Below are positions 23,512 through 34,885 of a DNA stretch of 64,000 bases, piece by piece. The first letter of the stretch is position 1; each line of letters opens with the position of its first letter. The stretch is from Chinchilla lanigera (taxonomy: Eukaryota; Chordata; Mammalia; Rodentia; Chinchillidae), in NCBI RefSeq assembly GCF_000276665.1, contig NW_004955446.1, forward strand, positions 9,284,818 through 9,348,817, read 5' to 3'. Made by a program: the position numbers and the translations under genes. The notes beneath the pieces are model-generated. The model had not been told where the DNA came from. It saw only the letters and a list, made by a program, of their open reading frames with translations, and ran no database searches.

Positions 23512-23914
23512 TTACATGTCCAGAAGAAAGAAGGAGCAAAGGTCTCAGGGTTTTCAGGCTCTGGTGCCAGTGCTGTGAGAGTCTGCAGGACAGCAGGGAC
23601 AGCTGTGCCAGCAACTGGGGCTGGGAGAGAAGGAGCCGATCAGGAGCAGAGGCTGGGGGTGCCGGGAATCCTAGTCGGATGGCACAGGGTGAGGGCAAGT
23701 CACCAGATGGGAGAGGCCGGGGCCAGGTTAGAGCTGGGGCTTTGCACACAGCCTACTGTGTGTCACTCGAGGGTAGCGCCTGGCCCTGCCGAGTGCAGGC
23801 GGCAAGCAGGACGGGGTTGACCTCATGGTTCCACTTGCTGAGTTTTTTGGGTGGGGCTGTGCTGTGGCAAAGGAGGCCTTGCTGTGTGGGGAAGGGGGCC
23901 AGGGTCTGAGTTTG

Positions 23915-24010
23915 GGGGTGCATGTCACCTCTCATAAGCTTTATAACCTTGGGGGTGGGGGGTCCCGTCACTTCTCCAACTACATTTCCTCATCTGCTGC
24001 GTCGGTGTGC
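23915..24010 (+). repeat. MIR SINE fragment
   Basis: Recognisable from 'ataaccttggggg...cacttctcc...tttcctcatctgc', the central MIR region. Confidence 0.5.
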
Positions 24011-24129
24011 CAGCCTCACAAAACTTCTTCTATTGTATTTACTGAGCAGTGGGCTCGTGCTCGGGAGCAGCACCGCGCACCTGGACACCCCTGTGAGGCC
24101 GGCACTCACGCAGAGAAGCCTAGCACAGA

Positions 24130-24225
24130 CGAGCTGGCCATCACAGCCCAGGCTACACAGCAGCCAGGGAGGGACTGGAGAGGCTGGTTTGAACCCAGGC
24201 AGCTTGGTGCCAGAGTCCAACCTCC
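24130..24225 (-). repeat. MIR SINE fragment
   Basis: Antisense MIR: 'cccaggctacacagcagccaggga' followed by 'tttgaacccaggcagcttggtgccagagtcc'. It overlaps the long GC-rich open frames and undermines a coding reading. Confidence 0.65.
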
Positions 24226-24375
24226 CACCACTATCTGCTGGGTTGCAGATAGTGAGAGGGTGCGCTTCTGTCTGGAAAATGAGACGTCTGACCGCCCACA
24301 CGGAGTTTAGTTTGATGCCCCCCACCCCGGGGTTTTGGGTTTTAGGAGGAATGTCCACACAGGGTTTGCCCTGCC

Positions 24376-24387
24376 TGCGCATGCGCC
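24376..24387. promoter_or_regulatory. NRF1-like palindromic site
   Basis: TGCGCATGCGCC fits the NRF1 consensus (YGCGCAYGCGCR) except at its last base. It lies in the GC-rich segment. No transcript start or gene is evident beside it. Confidence 0.35.
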
Positions 24388-24600
24388 AGCTGTGGGCTCT
24401 CACCCAATGCAGGAGCCCAGAGGGAAGTGACGACTCTACAGCGCCCCGGATCCTCAGCCCTGGTCCACCCCTGCTGGCGGCCAGAGGTGGGCGCACACAC
24501 AGGCCCTGCGTCTGAGATCAGAGGCGCACCCTTATAGCTCTGAGATGCAGAAAGAGAACACTGGATTTTGAGGTGCCGCGGAGAGATCTATCACAGCATT

Positions 24601-25534
24601 ATTCTTTTATTTGCTAAAACCATGGCCAAAGAGCTGATGAAATTGTATACTCTGGGTGCCCCGAAATCAGTGATAACAAACTATTACCTGGGACAAGAGT
24701 CAAAAAGACTAAAGCCCTCTCTGCCCTCTGTATGTTTTCTTTTTATGCAGAGCTAGCTGAATGTACGGTAGAAGGAAATCTGATTTTCCTACGTCCCAGC
24801 CCTCATCACCATGTGGATGTGAAAGAGGCCAGGAATGAGGTCAGGATGCAGGGGGAGTTGGAGAAGCTTTGCAGACACATAAGTTCAGCACGGCACTAAC
24901 CCCTGGGAGGCATGTCCACGACACCATGGCCTACTTGGTATGTTTTCTCTAGTTTGGTTTTTGAAGGAGGGAAAAGGGACTTATGGTTGAGCAATAAACA
25001 ACAGCTAACAGTGCCCTCACCCTAACAAGCAATTGTAGGCTCTAATATTTTTAAACATTAAGTAAAGCAAGGCCATCAAGACTTCCTGGGGGGATGGCGA
25101 TGTTGCTGCCTACGTGTCCCTACACGCGTGTTCACAAATTTCAAACCCCATAGAAAGATGTGGGTAGGCGCTACTATGCTTATGGGCTGGTCACCCTAAC
25201 CGGAGCACTACTGACTTAGGAGGAATTCTTGTCAGGGCCTCAGTGGGCTTTTAAAATTCTCACTTTTCTGAGGCAAAGAAAGGCTGAACTAATCAGTCTG
25301 TGGGTACAGGGAGAAGGACTGGCGGTCGCCCAGTGTCAGAGCCCAGAAGGACACCAGGGGAGAGGAGCGGGAGAGGTAATGTGAAGGGCACAGCTCAAGC
25401 CAAGTGAGTGAGAGCCAGGCATCCACAGCCAGCGAGCTTGGATGTGAGTCCAGGAGAGAAACGGCAAGGCTTCTCCAGAGGCAAAGGAACCAGGATCAAA
25501 TGTCAGGTCTCAGATTAGACGATGCCCATTGACA
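24601..25534. other. Intergenic sequence
   Basis: Nothing recognised between the GC-rich segment and the left arm of the inverted repeat. Confidence 0.5.
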
Positions 25535-25642
25535 TCCTCCCCTTACCACACCTAACATTAGGAAAGAATCTGATTTTGTTGTTTACTCCTCAGTTTGATG
25601 TTTGGACATCATCAGCTCTTGAAGAAACATTTATGTTCTAAA
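25535..25642 (+). repeat. Inverted repeat, left arm (108 bp)
   Basis: This 108-bp segment reappears as its reverse complement at 26219-26326 with three mismatches (one C/A and one adjacent TG/CA pair). The match stops sharply at both edges. I do not recognise it as a known SINE, LINE or DNA-transposon end. Confidence 0.95.
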
Positions 25643-26218
25643 ATCCAGGCTGGAAACATGAGAATTGTGGACTTTGGAGCGTGGAGCAAGATGAAACTTT
25701 GTGTGTCACACCCTGAAGGCACAGCTCTAACCAGCGCCCTCCTCCTAACAGCAAGTGAGTAGTAGCCCCCAAAATCTAACCTCCACAAGCCCCGCCTCTG
25801 AGTGCCTGAGGCTTTGGTGGAACATTCTAGATCTAAACCATAGAGGTAAACTTTGGCCTTCGTGGTAAGGCCTGGACCCTCACAGTAGAAATGATCACAG
25901 GCAGCCTCTTTCAGAGGCTGAATAATGCTCTGAGCTCTGACCTGAGAGTCAGCTATGATGTTTCTAAGCCTTTACCAATCACCTTATAGCTATGAGTAAA
26001 CCAACTGAGGACAGCAGCTTCGAAACAGGATGGCTGGAGAACAGGAAGTCAGGGCAATGGCACAGTGAAGAAACGCTGCACGAATTTGGCTTAGACATCT
26101 GGAGAAGCATAAGCTCCAGCCTGGTGGTCAGGACTGACCTGGGCTTGGAGGATGCTGGGAGGTGGAAGTCAGAGGCAGATAGGAAAAAGAAAGTCTGGCA
26201 ATGAAATTACAGATAAGC

Positions 26219-26326
26219 TTTAGAACATAAATGTTTCTTCAAGAGCTGATGATGTCCAAAAATCAAACTGAGGAGTAAACAACAAAATCAGATTCTTTCC
26301 TAACATTAGGTGTGGTAAGGGGAGGA
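26219..26326 (-). repeat. Inverted repeat, right arm (108 bp)
   Basis: Reverse-complement partner of 25535-25642, about 97% identical, with a 576-bp unique spacer (25643-26218). No short direct duplication clearly flanks the pair. Confidence 0.95.
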
Positions 26327-27127
26327 GAGGGATTATGAAGCCAGAGGCTGGGCCAGGGAGCGGTGGGGCTGTGGAGTGGAGGACACCATGTGGCTGGGGT
26401 GGAGTGACCCTGGATGCCTCTCTTGCTTCACTTTTGCCAGAACATACACATTTGCATAACAGTAACCCCAGCAGGCTGTCGACTGCATCCTTTTCACATG
26501 CTGGGTCATTTGATGAATGGAACTCTCTCTAGGCCTTGTGACTTCAGACTTGTCTTCCAAAGCACTCAGGGGGAGGTTCCCATGGGTTTCCACACTCCCA
26601 CTGTACACTTCTTTTCTTCTCCCTCCACCCCAGAAATGCAGTTGTTTTGATGCTGTAAAGTGACAACTGGGAATTCTCCCCGCACCCTCACCCATCATCT
26701 ATTAGGAAGGACACACACAGCACCCGGCATGACAAAGTATCTCTAGGTGTCATCAGTAACTCTCCTTGATCAAGTCCTGGCCACCACGAAGAAATGCAGC
26801 TTCAGGTGGCTGGGAGAGACAGTTCGGAGATAAACTCTTGCCATCAGCTCGCAGCAACCTCACCTCCAGGAATCCAGGGCCTGCACCTTTGGAGCATGGC
26901 TGCTTCTCCAGGCAGAGGGTACTGCTAGTGCTCAGGGAGAACACTGCTCTGGGGCTGCCGAGGCAGTCCACTTCCGCCTTCCAGTCTGACCAAGTCCTCC
27001 CTCTTGTGGCTCTTTAGAGCAAGTTCCTGTTATTTTCAGCTCATCAAAGTCCACAATGGGTAATTCTAAAGACAGCCAGAGAATGATCTGCCTCCCTACT
27101 TTCCGTTATCACAACGAGGAAGGGATT

Positions 27128-27290
27128 CAAGAGATGGAGGAAGCAGGAGGAAGGGAAGGGGTCAAGGATGAAAAACAGGAGCTGGGATGTGTTCTGTACA
27201 TGTACCAACGTCACACAGGAATGAAGACGGTGCTATTACATGCATGTACCAATGAGCTACAATTTAAAAGGAAAGAAAAGACAACCTGAA
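27128..27290 (+). mobile_element. Probable rodent L1 3' UTR/tail fragment
   Basis: A purine-rich stretch followed by 'gatgtgttctgtacatgtacc' and an A-rich end, the arrangement seen in the clearer L1 tail at 34440-34885. Confidence 0.4.
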
Positions 27291-27865
27291 TGAGCTCTTA
27301 AGCCTCTGCTTAGGTTCTTTCATTAGTAATAAGTACTAAAGCTATTGAGCCCCTACTGCAAGCCAGATCCTAAATGTATTAGTTCTCACAATAGCTGCTT
27401 GAGGTAGGTGTAATTGAACTTTCCTATTAGGTGAACATCAACCTGACAGTGAGTCATGGCACAGGATTTGACCACATAGCTGTGGGCTTATGCCCCAGCA
27501 CAACCTCTTCTCCACCCCTGTGCTGTGTGTGGAGCCCAAATCTGTCAGGATCTGCATCAGCCGCTCTCCTTAAGCACAGGACACTCCACTGATTCTGCAG
27601 TGAGCACTTAGATTTCTTTGTAAGTTACCATTTTAGACCAAATTAGTGCCATACTTACTGTCAAAAGGTGCTTCCTTCACAAAGCAGTCTTTCTAAATGG
27701 GGTCTTTGCTAGATTTTGCTACTTTAGGTAGTTTCTTTTCTTCGGTTTTCTTATATAAAATTTTTAATAACAATTTATTACTTTTCTTTTCACCTGCAAC
27801 AGATAAGTTCCATAGACAAATTTAATAGCTCTTTAGGGTTTTTCATTTGTTTGACACAGAGTGTC

Positions 27866-28255
27866 CTAGTTACCTTTCTCATTGCTGAGATAAAATACTT
27901 GACACCTACCGTTAAAGGAGGAGAAGTTTATTCAGCTCACAGTTTATAGAGGCTGCAGTCCATAATCACTGGCTCCAAGGCAGGGTGGTACAGCAGACAG
28001 ACATCACAGAGGAGAAACAGTTTATGGTGGGCAGTAGGTAGCAAAGCAACAAGGGATCAGGACAGTTCTTTCTAGCCCTTATATCTTATCCAAGCTGCTT
28101 AGGGCAGATAGCACTCACACCCTTAATCCTAGTGCCCTAATATTGCATCCTGAATCAATTCTAGCATTATATACTCTAGATCCAGCCACCTCTGAAAAAG
28201 CCCCACCTATGACCAAATGAGGCTTTAGGGGGGACATCTAAACACAAGCCATGAT
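27866..28255 (-). mobile_element. MaLR (ORR1/MT-like) LTR (antisense)
   Basis: 'gttacctttctcattgctgagataaaatacttgac' and 'gaagtttattcagctcacagttta' are the reverse of a rodent MaLR 3' end. 'aaaaagccccacctatgacc' lies nearer its 5' end. About full length. Confidence 0.75.
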
Positions 28256-28264
28256 GCAAAGTCT

Positions 28265-28372
28265 CACTGGGATAGCTGACTTTGAATTCACTATGTAGTT
28301 AGTCTAGGCTGGTCTCCAAGTTGTGGCAGTGTTTTAGCCTCCCAAATGGCACACCCATCTAATTATTTAAGG
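28265..28372 (-). mobile_element. Degraded B1-type SINE
   Basis: Antisense, recognisable from 'tagtctaggctggtctccaagttgtggcagtgttttagcctcccaaa'. Confidence 0.6.
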
Positions 28373-28474
28373 TTTTAAAAGTTTATATTATAAACTAAAT
28401 ATTTAACCTATTTTCCCCCTTTTATTTGGAGAGTTGGAGTCCTGAGATTTGAAAGTACACTGGTTTGGGAGCCA

Positions 28475-28640
28475 AGACAAAATCAGTCTTTGCATCTGGT
28501 GCCCTTTAGCAACTCTGCCTTGGTTAAGGCAGGAATTTAACATTTCTGGACTTCAGTTTTCTTATGCATAAATGGAGTGATTTAATCAGAGAATTTTAGG
28601 CCTGCTACTAGCTGGGCTATTAAATTTAGGTGGTTTGTGA
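28475..28640 (+). repeat. MIR SINE fragment
   Basis: 'ttgggagccaagacaaaatcagtctttgcatctgg...' and 'cttcagttttcttatgcataaatgg' match MIR, with the central part altered. Confidence 0.6.
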
Positions 28641-30599
28641 GAACAAATATATGAAAATGTAGTAATGATTGGCAGGTGTTAATAAGTTTGCTCACACAAT
28701 TGCACATCATAATCTATTTTCTAGATGTACATAGATTAAGCTTCTTGTTACTTAACTTCTATATGAAGTGCGTCAATTGGCCTGGAATCCACAGTAAGGA
28801 CTGTCACAGAGCAAATGAACTCCCAGCCACACCCTGTCTTGTTTCTGAGCACAAAAAAAAAGAAATTGGAAGCACTGTTTAGTCCACTTCCTTGGGCTGA
28901 TGCCCCGCTGTGTACATGGCCATGTACATAGTATGCTTCTCTTTTTGTGTGCAGTGCAAGCCCACAAAACGTAAGTAAGTGATAGCATAACTGACGGGTT
29001 ACCTGACAAATGTCCTCCTTTGTCTTCACTTGAGTCATACTCAGCCTCCTTGGAAAAGCAGCAAAGCGCAGCGTCAGAAACAGTCTGGTCTGCATAACTC
29101 TGCTTAAACTTCACAGGCCTTGAGGGCCAGAAGTCAGCAATAGCGTTCCTCCTATGACCACTAATGGGCAGGTGCAGGCCAGGTTACTGGGAGAAAGGGA
29201 GAACATTTGGGTTCGCCTCCTCCTGCAGACCACATTGCAAACAACTCTGTTTTCCAATTTCCAGGTGATCTGCTTTTACAGGATTATTATTATTTTTTTA
29301 ATGTCAAGTTACACGGGGCCAATCTTAATGATTGGAAGCAAAGAAAACAATTTCCCAGTGTAAAAATGTGAAACCTAAAATGAAAGAGTAATTTAGGAGA
29401 AGCAGCTAGTCTTCAGGAATCTAGGGGTGTAGTCAAGGTTGAGTTCCGTCCTCATTCTCAGCCGCCAGTGGTGTGATCCAACTCTGTCTTGGTTAAGCAG
29501 AGGGAGTTATTTTTCTCAGAATCCTTTGAAAAAGCTGTAAAACCAGACTTAGGGCCACGCAGCTAGGAACTGGTCCTACTTGCAGATGGATCCGATGCAG
29601 CCAGTCCTTCTGCTGCTGCTGCTTCAGATTCAAACTCTCGGCAGATGAGTCCCACGGTTGGGCCCAGCTGCAGGGATTGCTGTGAGGCTGAGCACTGGCT
29701 TTGGTAGAGAAGTAGTCTCTGTCTCCCGAGGTGGGAAATTCTCTGGTGCTAATTTGTCAGTTAGATTCTTGGCAGGAAATAGATGGCACCTTCAGCTGGG
29801 ATGATTCAAAAGAGTTTAATGAAAAACTACTGTAATTATAAAGGCGTGAAGAGAACAGGGAGCCATCTTTGAAGAGAGGGCTCTCCAGGGTGGGCCACTG
29901 AGAAGCCATTAGCACTCCCAGATCTGAAAGGGTGGGAAATGGTGAGGGACATGTGCTGACGGCAGTGGGGCCTCAAGCAGAGCAAGGGAGCCACTTCCAA
30001 CCTGTGGCTTGGCTGTGGGGAGCGGGCAGACAAACACCCTGGCTCCTCTCCTTCCCTGGCTTTCAGGCTCCCAGCGCTGCCCCTCACTGGCTGAACCCAG
30101 CCAGAGGGCAGAGATCCGGGGAGCTAAAGCACAGCAGAGTGACTATGGAGGGCAAGTGGAGATGTCGAGGTGCCCTGTGCCTCCCAGCCTCCCCACAGGA
30201 CAAACGCTCACCCCAGAGGTGCGGGGAAAGGGCTGGGTGAGGGATGGCCTTACTTTGCATTGTGTCTCCTTGGTGAGGTCTCCATACCACTGTCTGCTCA
30301 CCTAACACGGCTTCCCTTTTCTTGTTCTTCTCTTATATTTATGGGGGCCGGGCTTAAATTGTTTTCCTTTCCTTCTCATAGTGGAGAAGGAGTGTAAAAG
30401 TGTGTATATAGCTCTCCTCTTTTACCTTTTCCTCTCACCCTTCCCCATGCCTTTTCCATCTCAGTTTTGTTAAAGTGAGACATCCACGCATGAGAATCAT
30501 GGTGGCCCAGGTCGTAATCCTGGTCCTGGGTCATTATGTTACAGGCAAGAGCTGGTGACCACACCCTCCCTAATCTTGGAACCACTGTTTCCTTAGCTG
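28641..30599. other. Intergenic sequence
   Basis: Short open frames on both strands. No family or exon was recognised. Confidence 0.5.
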
Positions 30600-31020
30600 T
30601 ATAGAGAGGGGCTTAATTCCTTCATTCGGTCATTCAAGGAACTCACTCACAGAGGGCCTACTCTGTGCCTCCCGCTGTGCTTGGTGTTGGTGATATAGAG
30701 GTGAAGAGAGGATACAAGAATCTTTAATTTTATGGGGAAGATGATGGCTAATGAATTCATTGAATCAGCAAGCACTTGACATAGTGATGTTACTGGAGAG
30801 GAGGTGCCCAGGGGGCTGTGATGGCCTGGAGGAAACCGCCCAGCGTGAGCAGGTTGCAGCACAGAGTAGGGAAGCCTTCAAGAAGAAAGTGTATGAAGCC
30901 AGCAAGGGCAGAGAGCTCCATGTGCTTCATTCCCTGTCCCAGGCTCTGTCCCCAGGGCCTAGGAGAGTTCCTGGTACACAGAAGGCAACTAATGTATGCT
31001 GTAGAATAAATGAATCAGTG
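30600..31020 (+). repeat. Ancient L2-class repeat pieces
   Basis: 'ttcattcggtcattcaaggaactcactcacagagggcctactctgtgcctcccgctgtgcttgg' at the left and 'ggcctaggagagttcctggtacacagaagg' with 'gaataaatgaatcag' at the right are typical of L2/related 3' regions. Confidence 0.55.
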
Positions 31021-31212
31021 AAGCAGGGGCTAGGTGGAGTCCAAGGAGTGAGCTTGTGCTACTTTTATGAAGCAGGGAGGGGAAGAGCTGTAGAGCATGG
31101 AAAGCAGCAAGGTGAAGGCTGAGGCAAAAAGGGCCATGCCTGGAATGGCTTCTGCACTGCAGCTCAGGGGTGGTGGAAGCCTGGTTTTAGAGAGCGCAAA
31201 CCATACAGAAAA

Positions 31213-31320
31213 GGGGCTGGGGATCTAGCTCAGCGGCAAAGCGCCTGCCTGGCAAGCACAAGGTCATGAGTTCGGTTCCCGGTACCGGAGAAAAACCAAA
31301 ACCAAAAAAAAACAAAAAAA
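31213..31320 (+). mobile_element. Young ID-type SINE with target-site duplication
   Basis: The copy carries 'ggttcccggtaccggag' and an (A)nC-rich tail, with the duplication CCATACAGAAA on both sides (31201 and 31321). Confidence 0.95.
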
Positions 31321-31478
31321 CCATACAGAAAGAGTTCGCTTTACAGTGTTCTGAAACAATCAGAAGACATGGAGTTATGGACAAACAGAAAGAATGGCTG
31401 AGTTAGACTGGATATGACCTAAGGTTTTGTCCAAATTTGTGATTTCTTTGTGAATCTGCAACAGATTCATGAATTTGT

Positions 31479-31514
31479 GAATTTGTTGCAGATTTGTGAA
31501 TCTGCAACAAATTC
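31479..31514. repeat. Perfect short hairpin (16-bp arms, 4-nt loop)
   Basis: Arms 31479-31494 and 31499-31514 are exact reverse complements around the loop TGTG. A partial third copy of the arm sequence ('tgaatctgcaaca') lies just upstream at 31451-31463, so the unit has been copied locally in both orientations. Confidence 0.9.
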
Positions 31515-31559
31515 GTCTTATTCCTGTTTTTGATTATTTATATATTTATATTAATTATT

Positions 31560-32240
31560 TGTTATATGCACAGCAGCATGGTAGGTAGGGGCCATGGGAA
31601 AATGAAAGAAAATTAAAACTCAGTCTATTTTCTGTAAACTAACAAGGACTTAAAGAAATCTACAACAGGTGTATTCCGGGAATAATAAGCTAAGTGCCAT
31701 CAAGGAACTCAAAGGGAATCACAAGCTGTCCAATCTGTAAGATTCCAAAGAGAGCAGATAAGATACCCAAATACGATGGTGGTGGTTCCAGGGGTGGATG
31801 TGGAGGTCAGAGGGGCTGCCTCATTTTTTAAACAGTCAACCTTTGACAAGGTCTTAAGGGGAAGGAAAATTTTAATGTGTAAAAGGGACGGTCTTCTAGA
31901 AAAAATGCAGAGCCTGAGCAAAGGTACCAGTGCAGAAAAAAAGATGAAGGAGAAGAAGTGCTCAGTTATAGAGGACTGGGCAGAGGGGAAGCAGAATAAG
32001 TGGACCCTGGCTCTGGGTGGCCCTCAATGTCCACTGACAGGTCTGGAGTCAGTCCTGAGTCCTGCAGGAATGTGAGCTGGAAAAGGATGTGACTTCCAGC
32101 TAGCATCAGCACACAATGAGAGGGACATTATCAAGGGATGATCCAGAGGTGGAGCCACAGCTGGGATGAGAAGGAGGCCAGTGCAAAGCCCTTCCAGAAG
32201 TCCAAAGGGCAAAGAAACAGCACCTAGACCAAGGGAACAA
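31560..32240. other. Unclassified sequence, possibly ancient repeat
   Basis: Contains a 99-codon plus-strand frame (31776-32075) rich in Lys and Glu with no recognisable domain. Wording such as 'gagcaaaggtaccagtgcag' and 'gagctggaaaaggatgtgac' is reminiscent of old interspersed repeats. I do not call it a gene. Confidence 0.3.
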
Positions 32241-32793
32241 TAATGGGAATGCAACAAGGACTGTTTTTATGTCCACGGATTTATAGCCACCAGGCTTAAG
32301 TGCCCAAAGTCCTTAGCAAATGAGACTTAGCAAGGGAAGACTAAGAAAAAAAAAATTTACAAAGGCCTGAGAACTTTGTGGATGGAAAAATTTTGTCATC
32401 TTTAATAGAAGGGAGAAATCAAGAAGAGAAACCGGCTGGGAAAAAGGTACACTATTTTATTCTTTAGAGAAATATGACTTCTACATAAAAGGATGTGTAT
32501 ACAATAAAAGTTAATGAATAAAACTGAAATTTACCTAACAGTCAACCTAGAAGAGAATGGACAGATATATTATTGTTTATCAGAGAGTAGTATGAGATTG
32601 AATGAGCTAGAACGACATGTATCAGCGTGGATACTGTAAAAATGTGATGGTGAAAAAGGGAGTACAGACACTACTTTCGTCAGAAAACATCGCACACTTG
32701 AAGATTTATCTGAAAATACTCAAAGATAAAATTAGTTCTACAATTTGCATGGGGGAGTGGAACCAGAGGGTTAGTAAAACACTGGGAAACTAT

Positions 32794-32912
32794 GGGGCTG
32801 GGGATTTAGCTCAGTGGCACAGTGCCTGCCTGGCAAGTGCAAGGTCGTGAGTTCAATTCCCGGTACCGGAAGAAAACCAAAAAACCCCCCAAACAAACAA
32901 ACAAACAAACAA
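32794..32912 (+). mobile_element. Young ID-type SINE with target-site duplication
   Basis: Intact head and boxes, with a tail of AAAACC and (CAAA)n. The flanking repeat is AAACACTGGgAAACTA-like (about 32778-32793 and 32913-32929) with small differences. Confidence 0.93.
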
Positions 32913-33129
32913 AAAACACTGGGGAACTAGAAACAAGGGGAAACTTTTACCAATCTAGGCCGGAAATGATAAAAGTTAGGATTAGGGTTAATGAAGCCTA
33001 GGGAAACTTAAAGCCATAAGAGAGAAGCTGCTAGAAGGCCGCTATTGCCAACAAATGAAGCCATGGCTAGAAATGCAGCCAGAGAGGGATCAAGCAGGGG
33101 GAATAAATATCTTACATGCATACATTTTC

Positions 33130-33478
33130 TATACTGTAAGAAATTACTGGAAACTCAATGGTTTAAAATTTAAAGTTTATTATTCTTTAGTTCTGAAGGT
33201 GAGACTTCACTGGGAAAACATGTAGGTGTTCACAAAGCTGTGTTTCTTCTGGAAGTTCTGGAGGAGAATCTATTTCTTACCTTTGCCCCTTTTAGAAGCC
33301 ATTTGTATTTCTTGATTCATGGTCTCTTCTATCTGCAGAGCCAGAAGGGTAGCTTCTTCTAAGCTCTCTTTAACTCTGACCCATTTGCCTTCTTTTCATT
33401 AGGACCCTTCTGCTTTTATTGGGCCTGCCCCAATAATTCAAGTTAAATCTCCTCATCTGCAGGTCTTTAACTAACACA
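33130..33478 (-). mobile_element. MLT1-type MaLR LTR fragment (antisense)
   Basis: 'tactgtaagaaattactggaaactcaatgg', 'tttattattctttagttctgaaggtgag' and 'taggacccttctgcttttattgggc' fit antisense MLT1. Diverged. Confidence 0.6.
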
Positions 33479-33834
33479 GTGAATTCCCTTTTGCAATGTA
33501 AGGTAGCACATTCACAGGTTTGGGGGGCTGGGGCGTGGACGTCTTTGAAGAAGGGGCGCTATTCTGCCTGATTGCTCCTCTGCCGGTCCTCACTCCTGTT
33601 GCTGCTTCTCGGTGAACAAGTCTGCTCCAGCAAAGAATGCTGAAAACACAGGCCATGGACTCAGCATGGGGATGGAGCTGGGACGGAGCGCTGGAGGCTC
33701 AGCAGTGAATATAAAGCTGGATAATAAAATGGACCACATGATGTCATTCACATAAATTGGAAAAATACTGAACACCTAAAAGCACTGTATATTATCCACT
33801 ATTACAGATATGTAATAATATTATTTAAAAATAA

Positions 33835-34150
33835 CCTTAATTTTGAATAATTTTCGATTAACAAAAATTGCAAATATTACAGATAGTTTCCACAGACCCC
33901 ACACACATTATTAACATATTATATCACACTTCTTATTATTAAAATCTTGCATTGGTATGGTGCATTTGTCACCTAATCTGGTACATTTTGACTAACTGAA
34001 GTTCATATTTTATTGAGATTTCCTTGGTTTTCTTACATGTTTTCTTCCATTCCTCAATCCATCCAAGATATCATATATAACTCATACTCAGTTTTCATGT
34101 CTTCTTCTTGCTATAACAGTTCTTAGACTTCCCTTGATTTTGATGGGTAA
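33835..34150. mobile_element. Old LINE (L1ME-like) fragment
   Basis: Resembles an old, widespread mammalian LINE segment, recalled from memory: 'cattattaacatattatatcacac', 'gcattggtatggtgcatttgtcac', 'gagatttccttggttttc', 'agacttcccttgattttgatg'. Orientation not resolved. Confidence 0.55.
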
Positions 34151-34439
34151 TAATACTGTAAGTCACGAATACCACAGTTAGGAGAGGGACACCTCTAGGG
34201 ACATTATGAGGGGAATGGGGTCCCAGGAGAGGCACACGGTGCTCCAGACACTGGAAAAGTGTTCCCTCTTCAGAGGCTTCTGAAGCAGGTATGGCAAAGG
34301 ATTTGGGAGAGAGAGTGCTGAGTATGTTTGTGATATCATTCTCTGTGGGGTTTGTTTGAAAAGGTTCAGAGTCAAATCAAGGTGGAAAAGAAGAAGCAAG
34401 AGCGAAGGAAGGGTTCAAGACATGATATTACATATCATG

Positions 34440-34885
34440 CTATAGGGCCACAATTCATAATAGCTGAATCTTAGAAGCTGCCCATATGTCCATCAACACA
34501 TGAATGGATAAAGAAAATGTGGTATATACACACAATGGAGTACTTGTCTGCCATGAAGATCAACTTGAGTCCTTTGTAGGCAAATGGATGCACTTTGAGA
34601 CCATAATGTTAAGTGGAATAATGCAGGCACATAAGCTTTAATACTGCAGGGTGTTTCTCATGAGAAATCCAAAATATTACTAAAGAGCAAAGTGAAAGGT
34701 CATAGGAAGTAGGGAGATAGATCCTTTCAAGTAGGAAAAAATGATCAAACTGAAGGGAGAGGAGAGGGAGGAGATGGGGAGGAGCTGAATGAAGGACTTG
34801 AGATGTATTATGTACATGAAACAACTCCACACAAGTTTATAAGCATTACATATAACCAGCATGTATTAATACAAAGTATGACGTG
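34440..34885 (+). mobile_element. Rodent-type L1 3' end
   Basis: 'acacatgaatggataaagaaaatgtggtatatac' and 'atggagtac' mark the L1 ORF2 end. A purine-rich 3' UTR (34730-34800) and a tail with 'gatgtattatgtacatgaaac' follow. It is better preserved than the L1M pieces but carries no intact frame. Confidence 0.8.

Larger units (their letters stand above)
22720..24600. other. GC-rich segment with locally raised CpG and an NRF1-like palindrome
   Basis: This stretch is markedly richer in G+C than the rest of the window. It has scattered CpGs, notably at 24050-24500, and a palindromic TGCGCATGCGC core at 24376-24386. It also holds two MIR fragments and one ID SINE. Several overlapping open frames of 130-197 codons are explained by low stop-codon density. 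No recognisable protein is encoded. It could be a cryptic promoter or simply a GC-rich intergenic patch. Confidence 0.35.

Noticed and set aside
23825..24515. Overlapping open frames of 161-197 codons on both strands
   Set aside because: The segment is GC-rich, so stops are rare. All three overlap, include an antisense MIR and show no protein motif.
27043..27055. Third copy of the inverted-repeat neighbourhood (13-bp match to reverse complement of ~25664-25676)
   Set aside because: A single 13-mer match is expected by chance in 64 kb, and flanks do not extend.
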